A program made the translations under genes and the position numbers. A model generated the notes under the pieces. The model had not been told where the DNA came from. It did not search any database and worked only from the letters and a program-made list of their open reading frames with translations. Shown here piece by piece: positions 44,431 to 52,197 of a DNA stretch of 64,000 nucleotides (position 1 is the stretch's first letter; the number at the start of each line of letters is the position of its first letter). Source of the DNA: Myxococcales bacterium (lineage in GTDB: Bacteria; Myxococcota; B64-G9); contig JAAZNF010000092.1 in NCBI GenBank assembly GCA_012798435.1, positions 1 through 64,000 on the forward strand, written 5' to 3'.

Positions 44431-46683
44431 TCAGGTGTCGATGCGGCACTCGACGCCGGGGATGACGCCCCGGTTGTTGTGCTCGCGGCACTCGTTGTGC
44501 TCACCGGCCGGTTGCGCCCCGCCCCCGGCGTCGTCGGCCACCACGTGGATGTCCAGCGGCGTGTCGATGGGTGGGTCGCGCCACCAGAACTCCACCACCT
44601 CGCCCTCGCCGGGCATGAGGTTGAGGGTGGTGCGCACGGTGCCGAGCAAGGTCCCGCCGGCGCGTGGGTCGCCCCGGTAGAAGCTCACCGGCACGCCGGC
44701 GCGCACCGACTGGGTGCCGCGGTTGACGATGAAGGCGAACAGGCGCAAGCCGTCGACCCGGCAGTTGCCCGCGGGCAGGTAGCCCAGGCCTCGGGCGGCG
44801 AGGTCCGGCGCGTCGAACAACCCTTCGCCCTGGGCGTTTTGGCGGAAGTTGTTGAGCCAGGAGATCTTCCAGTTCTGCGGCGCGACCGCCGGGATGGCGC
44901 CGCTCTCCTGCACGTTGGTGACGGAGTAGGCGTGCTGGTTCCAGATGCGGCGGGTGTTCACCCAGTTGTCCTGGGCGTCGCCGAACACTCGCACCCCCTT
45001 GAACTTCTGCGGCGCGTCCGCCATGAGGTCGTTCTGGGCGATCACGATCTCCGCCTTGTGATCGCCGTCCACGTCGGCGATGACCGGGTACTCGCAGGCG
45101 GTGAGCGAGCTGTGGGGCTGCTGGTACAGCACCGCCCCGTCGGAGCCGCGCAGCACGCGCAGGAAGAGCTCGTCGGCGTACACCACCTCGGCCCGGTGAT
45201 CGCCCTCGAAGTCGAACACCGCCGAGCCGGTGATGTTGGAACTACCGTCGCGGCTCTGGATGTGCCACAGCACGCTGCCCATGCTGTCCAGCACGATGTA
45301 GATGTTGGAGCCCGCCACCCCGATCTCGGGTTTGCCGTCGCCGTCGAAGTCGGCGATGGTGGGAGGGCCGAGCAGGCCGCAGTCCGGCGCGCAGCCGCAC
45401 TCGCGCGCGAGGTCCGAGCCGGGCTTCAGCCAGATGATGTTGGTGCGCTCCGGGTGGGCCGGGTCGGGGGTGAAGTTGGCGCTCTGCAGCCGCACCGAGC
45501 CCCGCGCCACCACCACCACCTCCGGCCGGCCGTCGCCGGTGAAGTCGGCCAGGCCCACGAAGCCGTCTCCCAGACCGGTGTCGTAGCGCACCGTGCCATC
45601 GAAGGCGTAGAGCGTGTCCCCGGTGACGATCTCCATCTTGCCGTCGTCGTCCACGTCGGCCGGTACCGCGAAGGGCGCGCTGGCGTGGGTGCGGTAGTTG
45701 TCGCCGGCGGAGCCGTCGCGGTGCCAGCGCAGGTTGCCGTCGGCGTCGACGACGTTCGCGCCGATGACGATCTCCGGCGGGCCCTCCCCGTCCACGTTGG
45801 CGATGGCCGGCCCGCCCCAGCTGGTGACGAGCAGGTCGGTCTGGGTCTGCCACTTGAAGGTCCCGTCGCCTTCGAAGCAGATGAGGTCCCGCCCGCCGCT
45901 CTTGGCGGTCACGATCTCCGGCCGGCCGTCGCCATCCAGGTCGCCGGCGGCGATGTTGCTCACCGGGTGGGTGGCGTAGTCGGGGTGGGTGATGCTGTAT
46001 AGCGGTTGTCCGCTGTCGCCGGCGACCGCACGCAGCACGCCGTCACGGGTGTAGCCGGAATCCGCGCGGAAGGAGTTGAAGATCACCGCTGGCACCACGA
46101 AGTCCGCCGCGCCGGCCCGCCCGGTGAGGTCGATCACCACGGGGGTCATCATGACCTCATCCCACTCCGGCGCGTCCAGTGGCTTCTCCCACACCCACTC
46201 CTCGCGGGGGGTGAAGGCACCTACGGGCGGGATGTACTCGCATACGTTGTCGTCCGCGGGCCGGGCACCCGCCGGCACGCAGCCTTGCAGCTCGGGAACG
46301 CAGAAGCGATCGTCGACGCACTCGTCGAACGCGCCGGTCTGGCAGTCGGGATCGGGCTCCACGATCACGCAGTAGCCGTTCCAGCACACCTCCCGACCCA
46401 CGCAGTCATCGGGTCCGTTGCAGCGGGGCAGGGGGCCGGTGTCCCAGCCGGATCCGCCGTCACCGCCGCCCCCGTCGCCGCCGTCCGGACCGCCGCCGTC
46501 CGGCCAGGTACAGTGGCCACGGAAGCAGATCATCCCATCGGGGCAGTCGGCGGTGATGCCGCAGGGCGGCCCGAGCGCGTCCTCGCAGTCGCAGGCCCAC
46601 AAGGCGCAGGCCGCGGCGAAGGCGAGGGGCCATAAGAGGGCGGGCCGGTGAAGCCGGCTCCCCTCCGCGCCCTTCCGCGACAC
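44431..46683 (-). CDS. FG-GAP/VCBS-repeat lipoprotein with Cys modules
   Basis: This protein of about 750 residues has a lipoprotein-type signal (ALLWPLAFAAACALWAC; C31 if the start is GTG at 46683). Two modules follow: C-x5-C-x5-C-x4-C in CGITADCPDGMICFRGHC, and the same pattern in CNGPDDCVGREVCWNGYC, flanking a Gly/Asp-rich linker. The main body is a beta-propeller of FG-GAP-type repeats, seen as DLDGDGRPEIV, DVDDDGKMEIV, DFTGDGRPEVV, DFDGDGKPEIG and DVDGDHKAEIV, calcium-binding loops. The C-terminal part (about 650-750) is an Ig-like domain. ATG at 46743 is the alternative start. Confidence 0.83.
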   Translation of the reverse strand: MSRKGAEGSRLHRPALLWPLAFAAACALWACDCEDALGPPCGITADCPDGMICFRGHCTWPDGGGPDGGDGGGGDGGSGWDTGPLPRCNGPDDCVGREVCWNGYCVIVEPDPDCQTGAFDECVDDRFCVPELQGCVPAGARPADDNVCEYIPPVGAFTPREEWVWEKPLDAPEWDEVMMTPVVIDLTGRAGAADFVVPAVIFNSFRADSGYTRDGVLRAVAGDSGQPLYSITHPDYATHPVSNIAAGDLDGDGRPEIVTAKSGGRDLICFEGDGTFKWQTQTDLLVTSWGGPAIANVDGEGPPEIVIGANVVDADGNLRWHRDGSAGDNYRTHASAPFAVPADVDDDGKMEIVTGDTLYAFDGTVRYDTGLGDGFVGLADFTGDGRPEVVVVARGSVRLQSANFTPDPAHPERTNIIWLKPGSDLARECGCAPDCGLLGPPTIADFDGDGKPEIGVAGSNIYIVLDSMGSVLWHIQSRDGSSNITGSAVFDFEGDHRAEVVYADELFLRVLRGSDGAVLYQQPHSSLTACEYPVIADVDGDHKAEIVIAQNDLMADAPQKFKGVRVFGDAQDNWVNTRRIWNQHAYSVTNVQESGAIPAVAPQNWKISWLNNFRQNAQGEGLFDAPDLAARGLGYLPAGNCRVDGLRLFAFIVNRGTQSVRAGVPVSFYRGDPRAGGTLLGTVRTTLNLMPGEGEVVEFWWRDPPIDTPLDIHVVADDAGGGAQPAGEHNECREHNNRGVIPGVECRIDT

Positions 46684-46795
46684 CCCCCCCCGCGCTGGCT
46701 GGCAGCGCCCCGCGGTCGATTGCGCCAGAGAAAGCTCGTCCATGAAACGGGAGCTTCGCGTGGACATGCGATATGGACCTCCGGGATCGGCCGAT

Positions 46796-48091
46796 TCACC
46801 CCAGGTACTTGGCGAACTGGCGCAGCAGGTCACGGATCAGGTCGGCCACGTTCACGCGGTTGCGTCGGGCGATCTCGTGCAGGCGCAGGTAGAGCTCGCG
46901 ATCCATCTCCACCTCCACCGACAGGTGGCACTCCTGCTGCACCTCCACCTCGGCCTGCAACCGATCGGTTCCCTGGCGCACCGCTTGCTGCACCTTGCGG
47001 CTGCCGGTCCCCTTGCGCCGGAGCAGCGGATCGGGTTCGGGCTCCTCGAGCGGAGCGGCCGGCGACTCCGGCGCGGGGTCGGCGGGCTCCTCCTCGGCCG
47101 TGGGCGCGGGCGGAAGATCTGTCGAGGCCGAGCCGGCCCGGCTCTCCTTGGCCAGCTCCTCGGCGAAGAGTTGGCGGATGAAGTTGGAGAGGTGGATGGC
47201 CGAAGGGTTGAACTCGTGGTGGGACAGGAACTGCTCGATGTCGTACTGCATGTCCCAGGCGCTCTGGTAGCGCTCCTCGCGGTTGCGGCTCAGCGCGCGG
47301 TTGAGGATGGCCTCCACCGGCGCCGGCAGGCCCTCGCAGAAGTAGCTGGGCGGGTAGATGCGGCCCTCGACCACCGCCCGGATGATGTCCGCGTCGGCAC
47401 CGCCCGAGAACAACTTGTGGCCCGTGACCCACTCGTACAGCACCACCCCCAGGCTGAAGATGTCCGAGCGGTGGTCCAGGCTGCGCCCGGTGATCTGCTC
47501 CGGGCTCATATAGGAGAGCTTGCCCTTGATCTCGCCGGTGCGGGTCTCGCTGAGCAGGTTCTCGGCCCGGGCGATGCCGAAGTCCAGGATCTTCACCTCC
47601 CCGTCGAAGGACACCATGATGTTCTCGGGGGTCACGTCGCGGTGCACGATGTTCAGCGGGTGGCCCTCGTCGTCGCTCAAGCGGTGGGCGTAGTACAGGC
47701 CCTCGCAGGCCGAGGCGGCGATGCGCAGCGAGTACTCCAGCGGGAAGGGGATCTTGCGCGATTCCGAGCGGGCCAGCACCGAGCGCATGTCCCGGCCGTG
47801 CACGTACTCCATCGACAAGAAGTAGCACTTGCCGATGCGGCCCAGGTCGTAGATCTGCACGATGTTGGAGTGGTTGAGCTGGGCCACCAGCCGCGCCTCG
47901 TTGAGGAACATCTTGACGAATTCCTCGTTGTCCGAAAGGTGCGGCCGGATGCGCTTGATGACGATCTTCTTGCTGAAGCCCTGCATGCCCTCCTGGCGGG
48001 CCAGGAAGATCTCGGCCATCCCGCCCACCGCCAGCCGGGAGAGCAGGGTGTACTTGCCAAAGCGCTGGGCTCTCTGACCTTCCGCGCTCAT
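46796..48091 (-). CDS. Hanks-type Ser/Thr protein kinase with C-terminal ribbon-helix-helix-like segment
   Basis: This 431-residue protein has an N-terminal kinase domain (residues 14-285). Visible features are the Gly loop AVGGMA (20-26), catalytic Lys K46 (VIKRI), HRDVTPEN with D152 and N157, DFGIAR with D170, and MSPEQ. The domain is followed by a Pro/Glu-rich linker (about 305-360). The last 35 residues (LYLRLHEIARRNRVNVADLIRDLLRQFAKYL) look like a ribbon-helix-helix fold or a short dimerisation helix pair. No transmembrane helix is seen, so it is probably soluble. It lies eight bases downstream of the zinc-ribbon membrane gene, on the same strand. Confidence 0.88.
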   Translation of the reverse strand: MSAEGQRAQRFGKYTLLSRLAVGGMAEIFLARQEGMQGFSKKIVIKRIRPHLSDNEEFVKMFLNEARLVAQLNHSNIVQIYDLGRIGKCYFLSMEYVHGRDMRSVLARSESRKIPFPLEYSLRIAASACEGLYYAHRLSDDEGHPLNIVHRDVTPENIMVSFDGEVKILDFGIARAENLLSETRTGEIKGKLSYMSPEQITGRSLDHRSDIFSLGVVLYEWVTGHKLFSGGADADIIRAVVEGRIYPPSYFCEGLPAPVEAILNRALSRNREERYQSAWDMQYDIEQFLSHHEFNPSAIHLSNFIRQLFAEELAKESRAGSASTDLPPAPTAEEEPADPAPESPAAPLEEPEPDPLLRRKGTGSRKVQQAVRQGTDRLQAEVEVQQECHLSVEVEMDRELYLRLHEIARRNRVNVADLIRDLLRQFAKYLG

Positions 48092-48098
48092 GCGTCCT

Positions 48099-49175
48099 TC
48101 ATCCCGGTCGAACGGCGGTCCACAGGGCGAAGATCAGCCAGGCGGCGCCGAAGAAGGCGGTCCCGGCCCAGAGCTCCGGGATCTCCAGGGTCTCGGCGGC
48201 GATGGCGCTGGCCGCGCCGAGCGCCCCATGGATGAGCAGCAACACCACCACCTTGTCCCACTTTCCCACCGGGTGCTCGCCGGCCAGGATCTTGCCGCTG
48301 TGGGCGTCGAACAGGATGCGGTAGTTCTTGCCGCGATAACGGTAGGGGAGTTCCCAGACGGGGAGGAACACGAGGTCGCTGCCTTGGAGATCCACGCGCA
48401 CGTGCACGCTGGTGACCCGGTCGGCCTTGCGCTTGCACTCCTTGCGGAAGAACTCCACGATCTGCTCGTGGGCGTGAAGCTCGGCCTGGGCCCGGGGCAC
48501 CTGGCCGCTCAGGATGGTGAATCCGGGGACCTGGTCCAGATCGAAGTCCTGCCGGCCCTGGCCGACGTCCACGCCCTCGCCGTGGCCCATGAGATCCACG
48601 CCGGGGCTGGGGAGGTTGCCCAGCCCACGCCCGGCGACGAAACCGCCCCAGTCGGGGACCAGGCTGGCCCCCCCCGGCGAGATGGCCGGGAGCCCGAACA
48701 CCTGCTTGGTGGGGCCGGCGGCGCTCACCGGCCAGCAGCTGGTGTGGTTCTCGCGGCCTTCGACCCGTTGCCACACCCCGCCGCCGCGGCCGGTGGACTG
48801 GCGGTTCTGGCCGATCCAGTGCACCTCGGCCTCCATCCATATTCCCCACAGCGGCACCACGAACCCCCGCGCCTGGCCGATCTCCGCCTTGCGATCGAGA
48901 TCGGCGGCCTTGAAGAACCCTCGCGCCATCCACTCCCGGGCGGCGTCGGCGAGCTTCTCCCTGGGAAGGCGCACCGGAAGCAGGGTGCGCTTGACCGTGA
49001 GCGGGCTCAGCGCCGGGCCCTCGTCCCGGTTCAGGATGTAGCTCGAGCCGCAGTAGGCGCAGGTGACCAGATGATCGTCCCGCCGCAGCGTGATCGGCGC
49101 GGCGCAGCTCTGGCACTTGACCAGCCGGCCGGGCCGGCCCGTCGCGGAAGGCTCCTGGCTCTTTACGGGCTCCAT
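48099..49175 (-). CDS. Zinc-ribbon membrane protein of unknown function
   Basis: This 358-residue protein begins with a zinc ribbon (CQSC at about 21-24, CAYCG at about 39-43) separated by a basic region. A soluble mixed alpha/beta domain follows (about 55-300; Trp-, Gly- and His-rich). A hydrophobic C-terminal stretch forms two transmembrane helices (about 312-333 and 337-354). The family is not recognised. The ATG at 49175 is the first in the frame. It is probably an operon leader for the kinase that starts seven bases after its stop. The kinase may phosphorylate it or act on the same pathway; this is inference. Confidence 0.8.
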   Translation of the reverse strand: MEPVKSQEPSATGRPGRLVKCQSCAAPITLRRDDHLVTCAYCGSSYILNRDEGPALSPLTVKRTLLPVRLPREKLADAAREWMARGFFKAADLDRKAEIGQARGFVVPLWGIWMEAEVHWIGQNRQSTGRGGGVWQRVEGRENHTSCWPVSAAGPTKQVFGLPAISPGGASLVPDWGGFVAGRGLGNLPSPGVDLMGHGEGVDVGQGRQDFDLDQVPGFTILSGQVPRAQAELHAHEQIVEFFRKECKRKADRVTSVHVRVDLQGSDLVFLPVWELPYRYRGKNYRILFDAHSGKILAGEHPVGKWDKVVVLLLIHGALGAASAIAAETLEIPELWAGTAFFGAAWLIFALWTAVRPG

Positions 49176-49247
49176 GGATCCAGCTTAGGGCTCCCAGGCG
49201 CGAGGGATCAAGTTTCCATGGCCTGCTTTGCCTGAATTTCCACCTGC

Positions 49248-49276
49248 TTGCATTCGTCGGCGAGACAGGTTAGGGT
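49248..49276 (+). promoter_or_regulatory. Putative promoter of the Cys-rich lipoprotein gene
   Basis: TTGCAT (49248-49253) and TAGGGT (49271-49276) have a 17-base spacer and lie about 40 bases upstream of the ATG at 49319, which has AGAGGAG upstream. The match is moderate. Confidence 0.35.
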
Positions 49277-49318
49277 TCCAGGCAGATTGGCCATCTGCCC
49301 ATATCAGAGGAGAAAGCC

Positions 49319-49825
49319 ATGAGAAAGACACTGTGGGTCGTGGGAGTTCTGGCTCTGGCGGTCGCGGTGATAAGCGCGGGTTGCGGCGGTGCCCGCCAGG
49401 TCGAGAGCTGCGACGAGTGCCGCGAGGGGGCCTCGTACCTGGGGACCGAGTTCTGCGTGTACGGGCAGGGGTTCAGCGGCGGCTATCACCTCTACTGCGC
49501 CAAGGGCTGTTACTCCGACGCGGATTGTCTGGCCGACTACTGGTGCATGCCCATGGTGGACCAGGGCACGCCCTACAGCCACGATTACATGCAGTGGGTG
49601 TGCATGCCGCGCTCCTATTACAACGAGGGGCGCACCTACTACGTGTCCAGCTGCGTGGGCGATCCCTGTCCGGTCAGCATGACCTGCATCGACTCCTCGA
49701 CCGGCGAGCACTTCTGTTCGGATTCGTGTATCGCCAACAGCGACTGCGTCAGCGGTTGCTGCTACTCCGATGGCATGGGCGGCAAGTGGTGCGTGCCCTG
49801 GACCGGGTATTGCAGCGTGCCCTGA
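49319..49825 (+). CDS. Small Cys-rich lipoprotein
   Basis: This 168-residue lipoprotein has a lipobox VISAGC (C22) after a short positively charged n-region. The mature protein has about 18 cysteines, arranged in pairs and in runs (CYSDADCLADYWC, CIANSDCVSGCC), so it is probably disulfide-rich in the periplasm or at the surface. The pattern resembles the C-x5-C-x5-C-x4-C modules of the FG-GAP lipoprotein and CcsA. The function is unknown. AGAGGAG precedes the ATG at normal spacing. Confidence 0.82.
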   Translation: MRKTLWVVGVLALAVAVISAGCGGARQVESCDECREGASYLGTEFCVYGQGFSGGYHLYCAKGCYSDADCLADYWCMPMVDQGTPYSHDYMQWVCMPRSYYNEGRTYYVSSCVGDPCPVSMTCIDSSTGEHFCSDSCIANSDCVSGCCYSDGMGGKWCVPWTGYCSVP

Positions 49826-50158
49826 TGGTTCTTTAGGGTCTGCGACGGGCCACGCAATCCGGCCCGGTTTGCGCCATGGCACGCCGGGCACCGGTGTGGG
49901 AAGGTGAGCGTGGCGCGCTCTACCGCGAGCGTATAGCGGTCAAGTGGCGGCGAGGATTTATTTCTTGACAGGTCGGGAACAACCTGTCACATTGCGTATG
50001 GCAAGGAGGTAGTGGCGAGGTTGTCGTCTCGGGTAGACCTTCCTCGGGGGCGGGTCAACCAAAATTGAAAGGCCGGCAGGAACCGGCGAGACAGCCCTGA
50101 AGGCCGGAGGCGGGATGTTCCGCCGCCGGGCAGAAGGGCCGCAGCAAGGAGAAGAAGA
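49826..50158 (+). promoter_or_regulatory. Non-coding interval with long 5' leader of the cold-shock gene
   Basis: No gene is supported in this 333-base interval. Its first 140 bases show nothing clear. From 49965 it carries a promoter-like TTGACA inside a perfect inverted repeat, followed by about 150 bases of leader up to the start at 50159, with AAGGAGAAG as ribosome binding site (50147-50155). Long structured leaders are typical of cold-shock genes, where they control mRNA stability and translation with temperature. The structure itself was not computed. Confidence 0.45.
49966..49989. promoter_or_regulatory. Perfect 8-base inverted repeat over the cold-shock promoter
   Basis: TGACAGGT (49966-49973) and ACCTGTCA (49982-49989) form an exact inverted repeat with an eight-base spacer. 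The left arm is inside TTGACA (49965-49970), a plausible -35. This places an operator-like site, or the start of an RNA hairpin, on the promoter of the cold-shock gene. No clear -10 follows at 17 bases (CACATT). Confidence 0.45.
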
Positions 50159-50359
50159 ATGGCAACCGGTAGGGTGAAGTGGTTCAACGATGCGAAGGGC
50201 TATGGGTTCATCGAGCAGGAGAACGGCGAAGACGTATTCGTCCACTTCTCTTCGATCCAGTCCGAGGGCTTCAAGTCCCTCAAGGAAGGTGACACGGTGC
50301 AGTTCGAGGTCGCCGAGGGCCCCAAGGGCCTCCAGGCTCGGAACGTGGTGAAGGTCTGA
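50159..50359 (+). CDS. Cold-shock-domain protein (CspA family)
   Basis: This 66-residue single-stranded nucleic acid-binding protein keeps the RNP1 motif KGYGFI and RNP2 VFVHF, with the family opening ([12 protein letters not shown]) and ending (PKGLQARNV). It acts as an RNA chaperone, expressed either on cold shock or constitutively in growth. The start ATG has AAGGAGAAG upstream. It is monocistronic and closed by a strong terminator (50380-50411). The long upstream leader fits regulation of this type of gene. Confidence 0.96.
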   Translation: MATGRVKWFNDAKGYGFIEQENGEDVFVHFSSIQSEGFKSLKEGDTVQFEVAEGPKGLQARNVVKV

Positions 50360-50379
50360 ACGCGAACAGCGCAGACTCG

Positions 50380-50411
50380 ACCGGGCCGGGAAACCGGCCC
50401 GGTTTTTTTTT
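50380..50411 (+). terminator. Intrinsic terminator of the cold-shock gene
   Basis: A perfect 10-base stem (ACCGGGCCGG at 50380-50389 and CCGGCCCGGT at 50394-50403) with GAAA tetraloop is followed by nine T residues (50403-50411). The T-run includes the stop codon region of the convergent histidine kinase gene. It is the strongest terminator in the window. Confidence 0.92.
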
Positions 50412-52182
50412 ACCCGGAGAGCCGTTTCGGTAGCCACACCCTAAAGCGCGCCCCGCCCTCGGGGGGATTGTCGGCCTGGATCCGGCCGTCGTGCTCGCGC
50501 ACGATCTTGTGGACCAGCGAGAGTCCCAGGCCGGTGCCGCCCTCCTTGCCCATGGTCACGAAGGATTCGAACAGCCGGTCCCGGATGGCCTCGGGGATGC
50601 CGGGCCCGGTGTCGGCGAAGGTGAGCCGGACCTCCTCGCCCTCCTCGTCCACCTGGATGGTGAAGCGCCCGCCGCCCGGCATGGCCTCGCGGGCGTTGCG
50701 GGCCAGGTTGATGACCAGGCGCCGCAGCTTGCCTTCGTCGGCGCGGATGGCGCCGCCGTAGCGATCCTGGATGTCCAGCACGACGCCGGAGATGGCCAGC
50801 TCGCGCGAGAGCACCTCCTTGAGATCGGCGAACAGCCGGTGCAGGTACACCTTCTGGAGCAAGAGGTGGCTCTCGCCGCGGGCGAACGACAGCACCTCCT
50901 GGACCATGCGGTTCAGAAAGTCGAACTGCGACAGCACGCGCTCGCTCTGCTGGCGGCGGGTCTGGGCGTCCTCCTCCTCGGCCATGAGCTGGACGTAGCC
51001 CGAGATGATGGTGAGCGGTGTGCGCAGGTCGTGGATCACGCCCGACAGCGCCTGGCCGATGCCGGCCAGCCGGGTGGCCTTCTCCAGCTCCTCGCGGTGG
51101 CGCCCGATCTGGATGGCCGAGGCGGCCTGGCCGGCGATCACCGTGCACAGCTTCTCGTCATGCTCGGTGAAGTCGCCGTCCCGCCGGTTGAGGAACTCGA
51201 TGGCCCCGATGGTCTGGCCCGCCTGCTGGAGCGGGACCGCCATCAGGTTGCGCACCGAGAAATGCAAGCGGTCCGACAGCGCCTTGAGGTGGCGCGGATC
51301 CTCGTCCGGCCGGTTGACCCGGGCCGCCTGCCCGTGATCGGCCACCCAGCCGGCCACGCCGGCGCCGCGGGGCAGGTGCAGCCGGCGCACCAGCTCCTCC
51401 GCGCCGCCCGCCACCGAGGCGAAGATGAGTTCGTTCTGCTCCGGACCCGAAAACAACAGGATCGAGCCGGCCTCGCAGTTCAGGAGCTCGTCCGCCTGGC
51501 GCAGCAGGCGCGCCAGCATCTCGGACAGCGAGTCGGCGGAGGCGATCTCCATCTCCAGCCGGTACAGCACGTCCAGCTCCTCCACCCGGCGGGCCAGCGC
51601 CTCCTGGGCTTCCACCAGCTCCAGCTGCCGCGCAAGCAGCCGGATCACCAGCGAGGCGTTCTCGACCGCGATGGCCACCTGGGAGGAGACGGCCTCCAGC
51701 AGCCGCTCGTCTTCCAGGGTGAAGTGGCCGGAGGTGCGGTTGAGCACCTGGATCACCCCCAGCACGTTGCCCTTGCCGCCACGCATGGGGACGGAGAGGA
51801 GGCTACGGGTGCGATAGCCGGTCTTTCGGTCCACCTCCGGGTCGAAGCGCTCGTCCTGGTAGGCGTCCTTGAGGTTGATGGTCTTGCCGTGCCGCGCGGT
51901 CCAGCCGGCGATGCCCTGTCCCAACGGCAGGCGGATCTCGCGGACGTCGGCCCCCAGCGCCACCTTGGACCAGATCTCCTGGCGCGCCTCGTCCACCAGA
52001 AAGATGGTGGCCCGCTCGGCCTCGGTGAGGCGGGTGACCAGCGCGGCCACCCGCCGCAGCAGCTCGTCGAGATCGTGCACCGCGGTCAAGGAACGCCCGA
52101 CCTCGACCATGGCCTGCGTTCGCGCCTCGGCGCGCGCGAGCTGCTGGTCCCCGTCTCTTTTGGCGGTTGTCCGTTTCGGCAT
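50410..52182 (-). CDS. GAF-domain sensor histidine kinase
   Basis: This 590-residue protein has two GAF domains (about residues 30-170 and 205-355), a dimerisation/phospho-acceptor region with SGVIHDLRTPLTIISGY, and an HATPase core with the N box VINLARNAREAMP, G1 ADTGPGIPE and later GTGLGLS. There is no transmembrane helix, so it is a cytosolic sensor of small ligands. No response regulator is adjacent. It begins 15 bases after the polA stop, so the pair is likely co-transcribed; the reason for this pairing is unknown. Confidence 0.93.
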   Translation of the reverse strand: MPKRTTAKRDGDQQLARAEARTQAMVEVGRSLTAVHDLDELLRRVAALVTRLTEAERATIFLVDEARQEIWSKVALGADVREIRLPLGQGIAGWTARHGKTINLKDAYQDERFDPEVDRKTGYRTRSLLSVPMRGGKGNVLGVIQVLNRTSGHFTLEDERLLEAVSSQVAIAVENASLVIRLLARQLELVEAQEALARRVEELDVLYRLEMEIASADSLSEMLARLLRQADELLNCEAGSILLFSGPEQNELIFASVAGGAEELVRRLHLPRGAGVAGWVADHGQAARVNRPDEDPRHLKALSDRLHFSVRNLMAVPLQQAGQTIGAIEFLNRRDGDFTEHDEKLCTVIAGQAASAIQIGRHREELEKATRLAGIGQALSGVIHDLRTPLTIISGYVQLMAEEEDAQTRRQQSERVLSQFDFLNRMVQEVLSFARGESHLLLQKVYLHRLFADLKEVLSRELAISGVVLDIQDRYGGAIRADEGKLRRLVINLARNAREAMPGGGRFTIQVDEEGEEVRLTFADTGPGIPEAIRDRLFESFVTMGKEGGTGLGLSLVHKIVREHDGRIQADNPPEGGARFRVWLPKRLSG

Positions 52183-52197
52183 GAATCGCCTCTCGGC

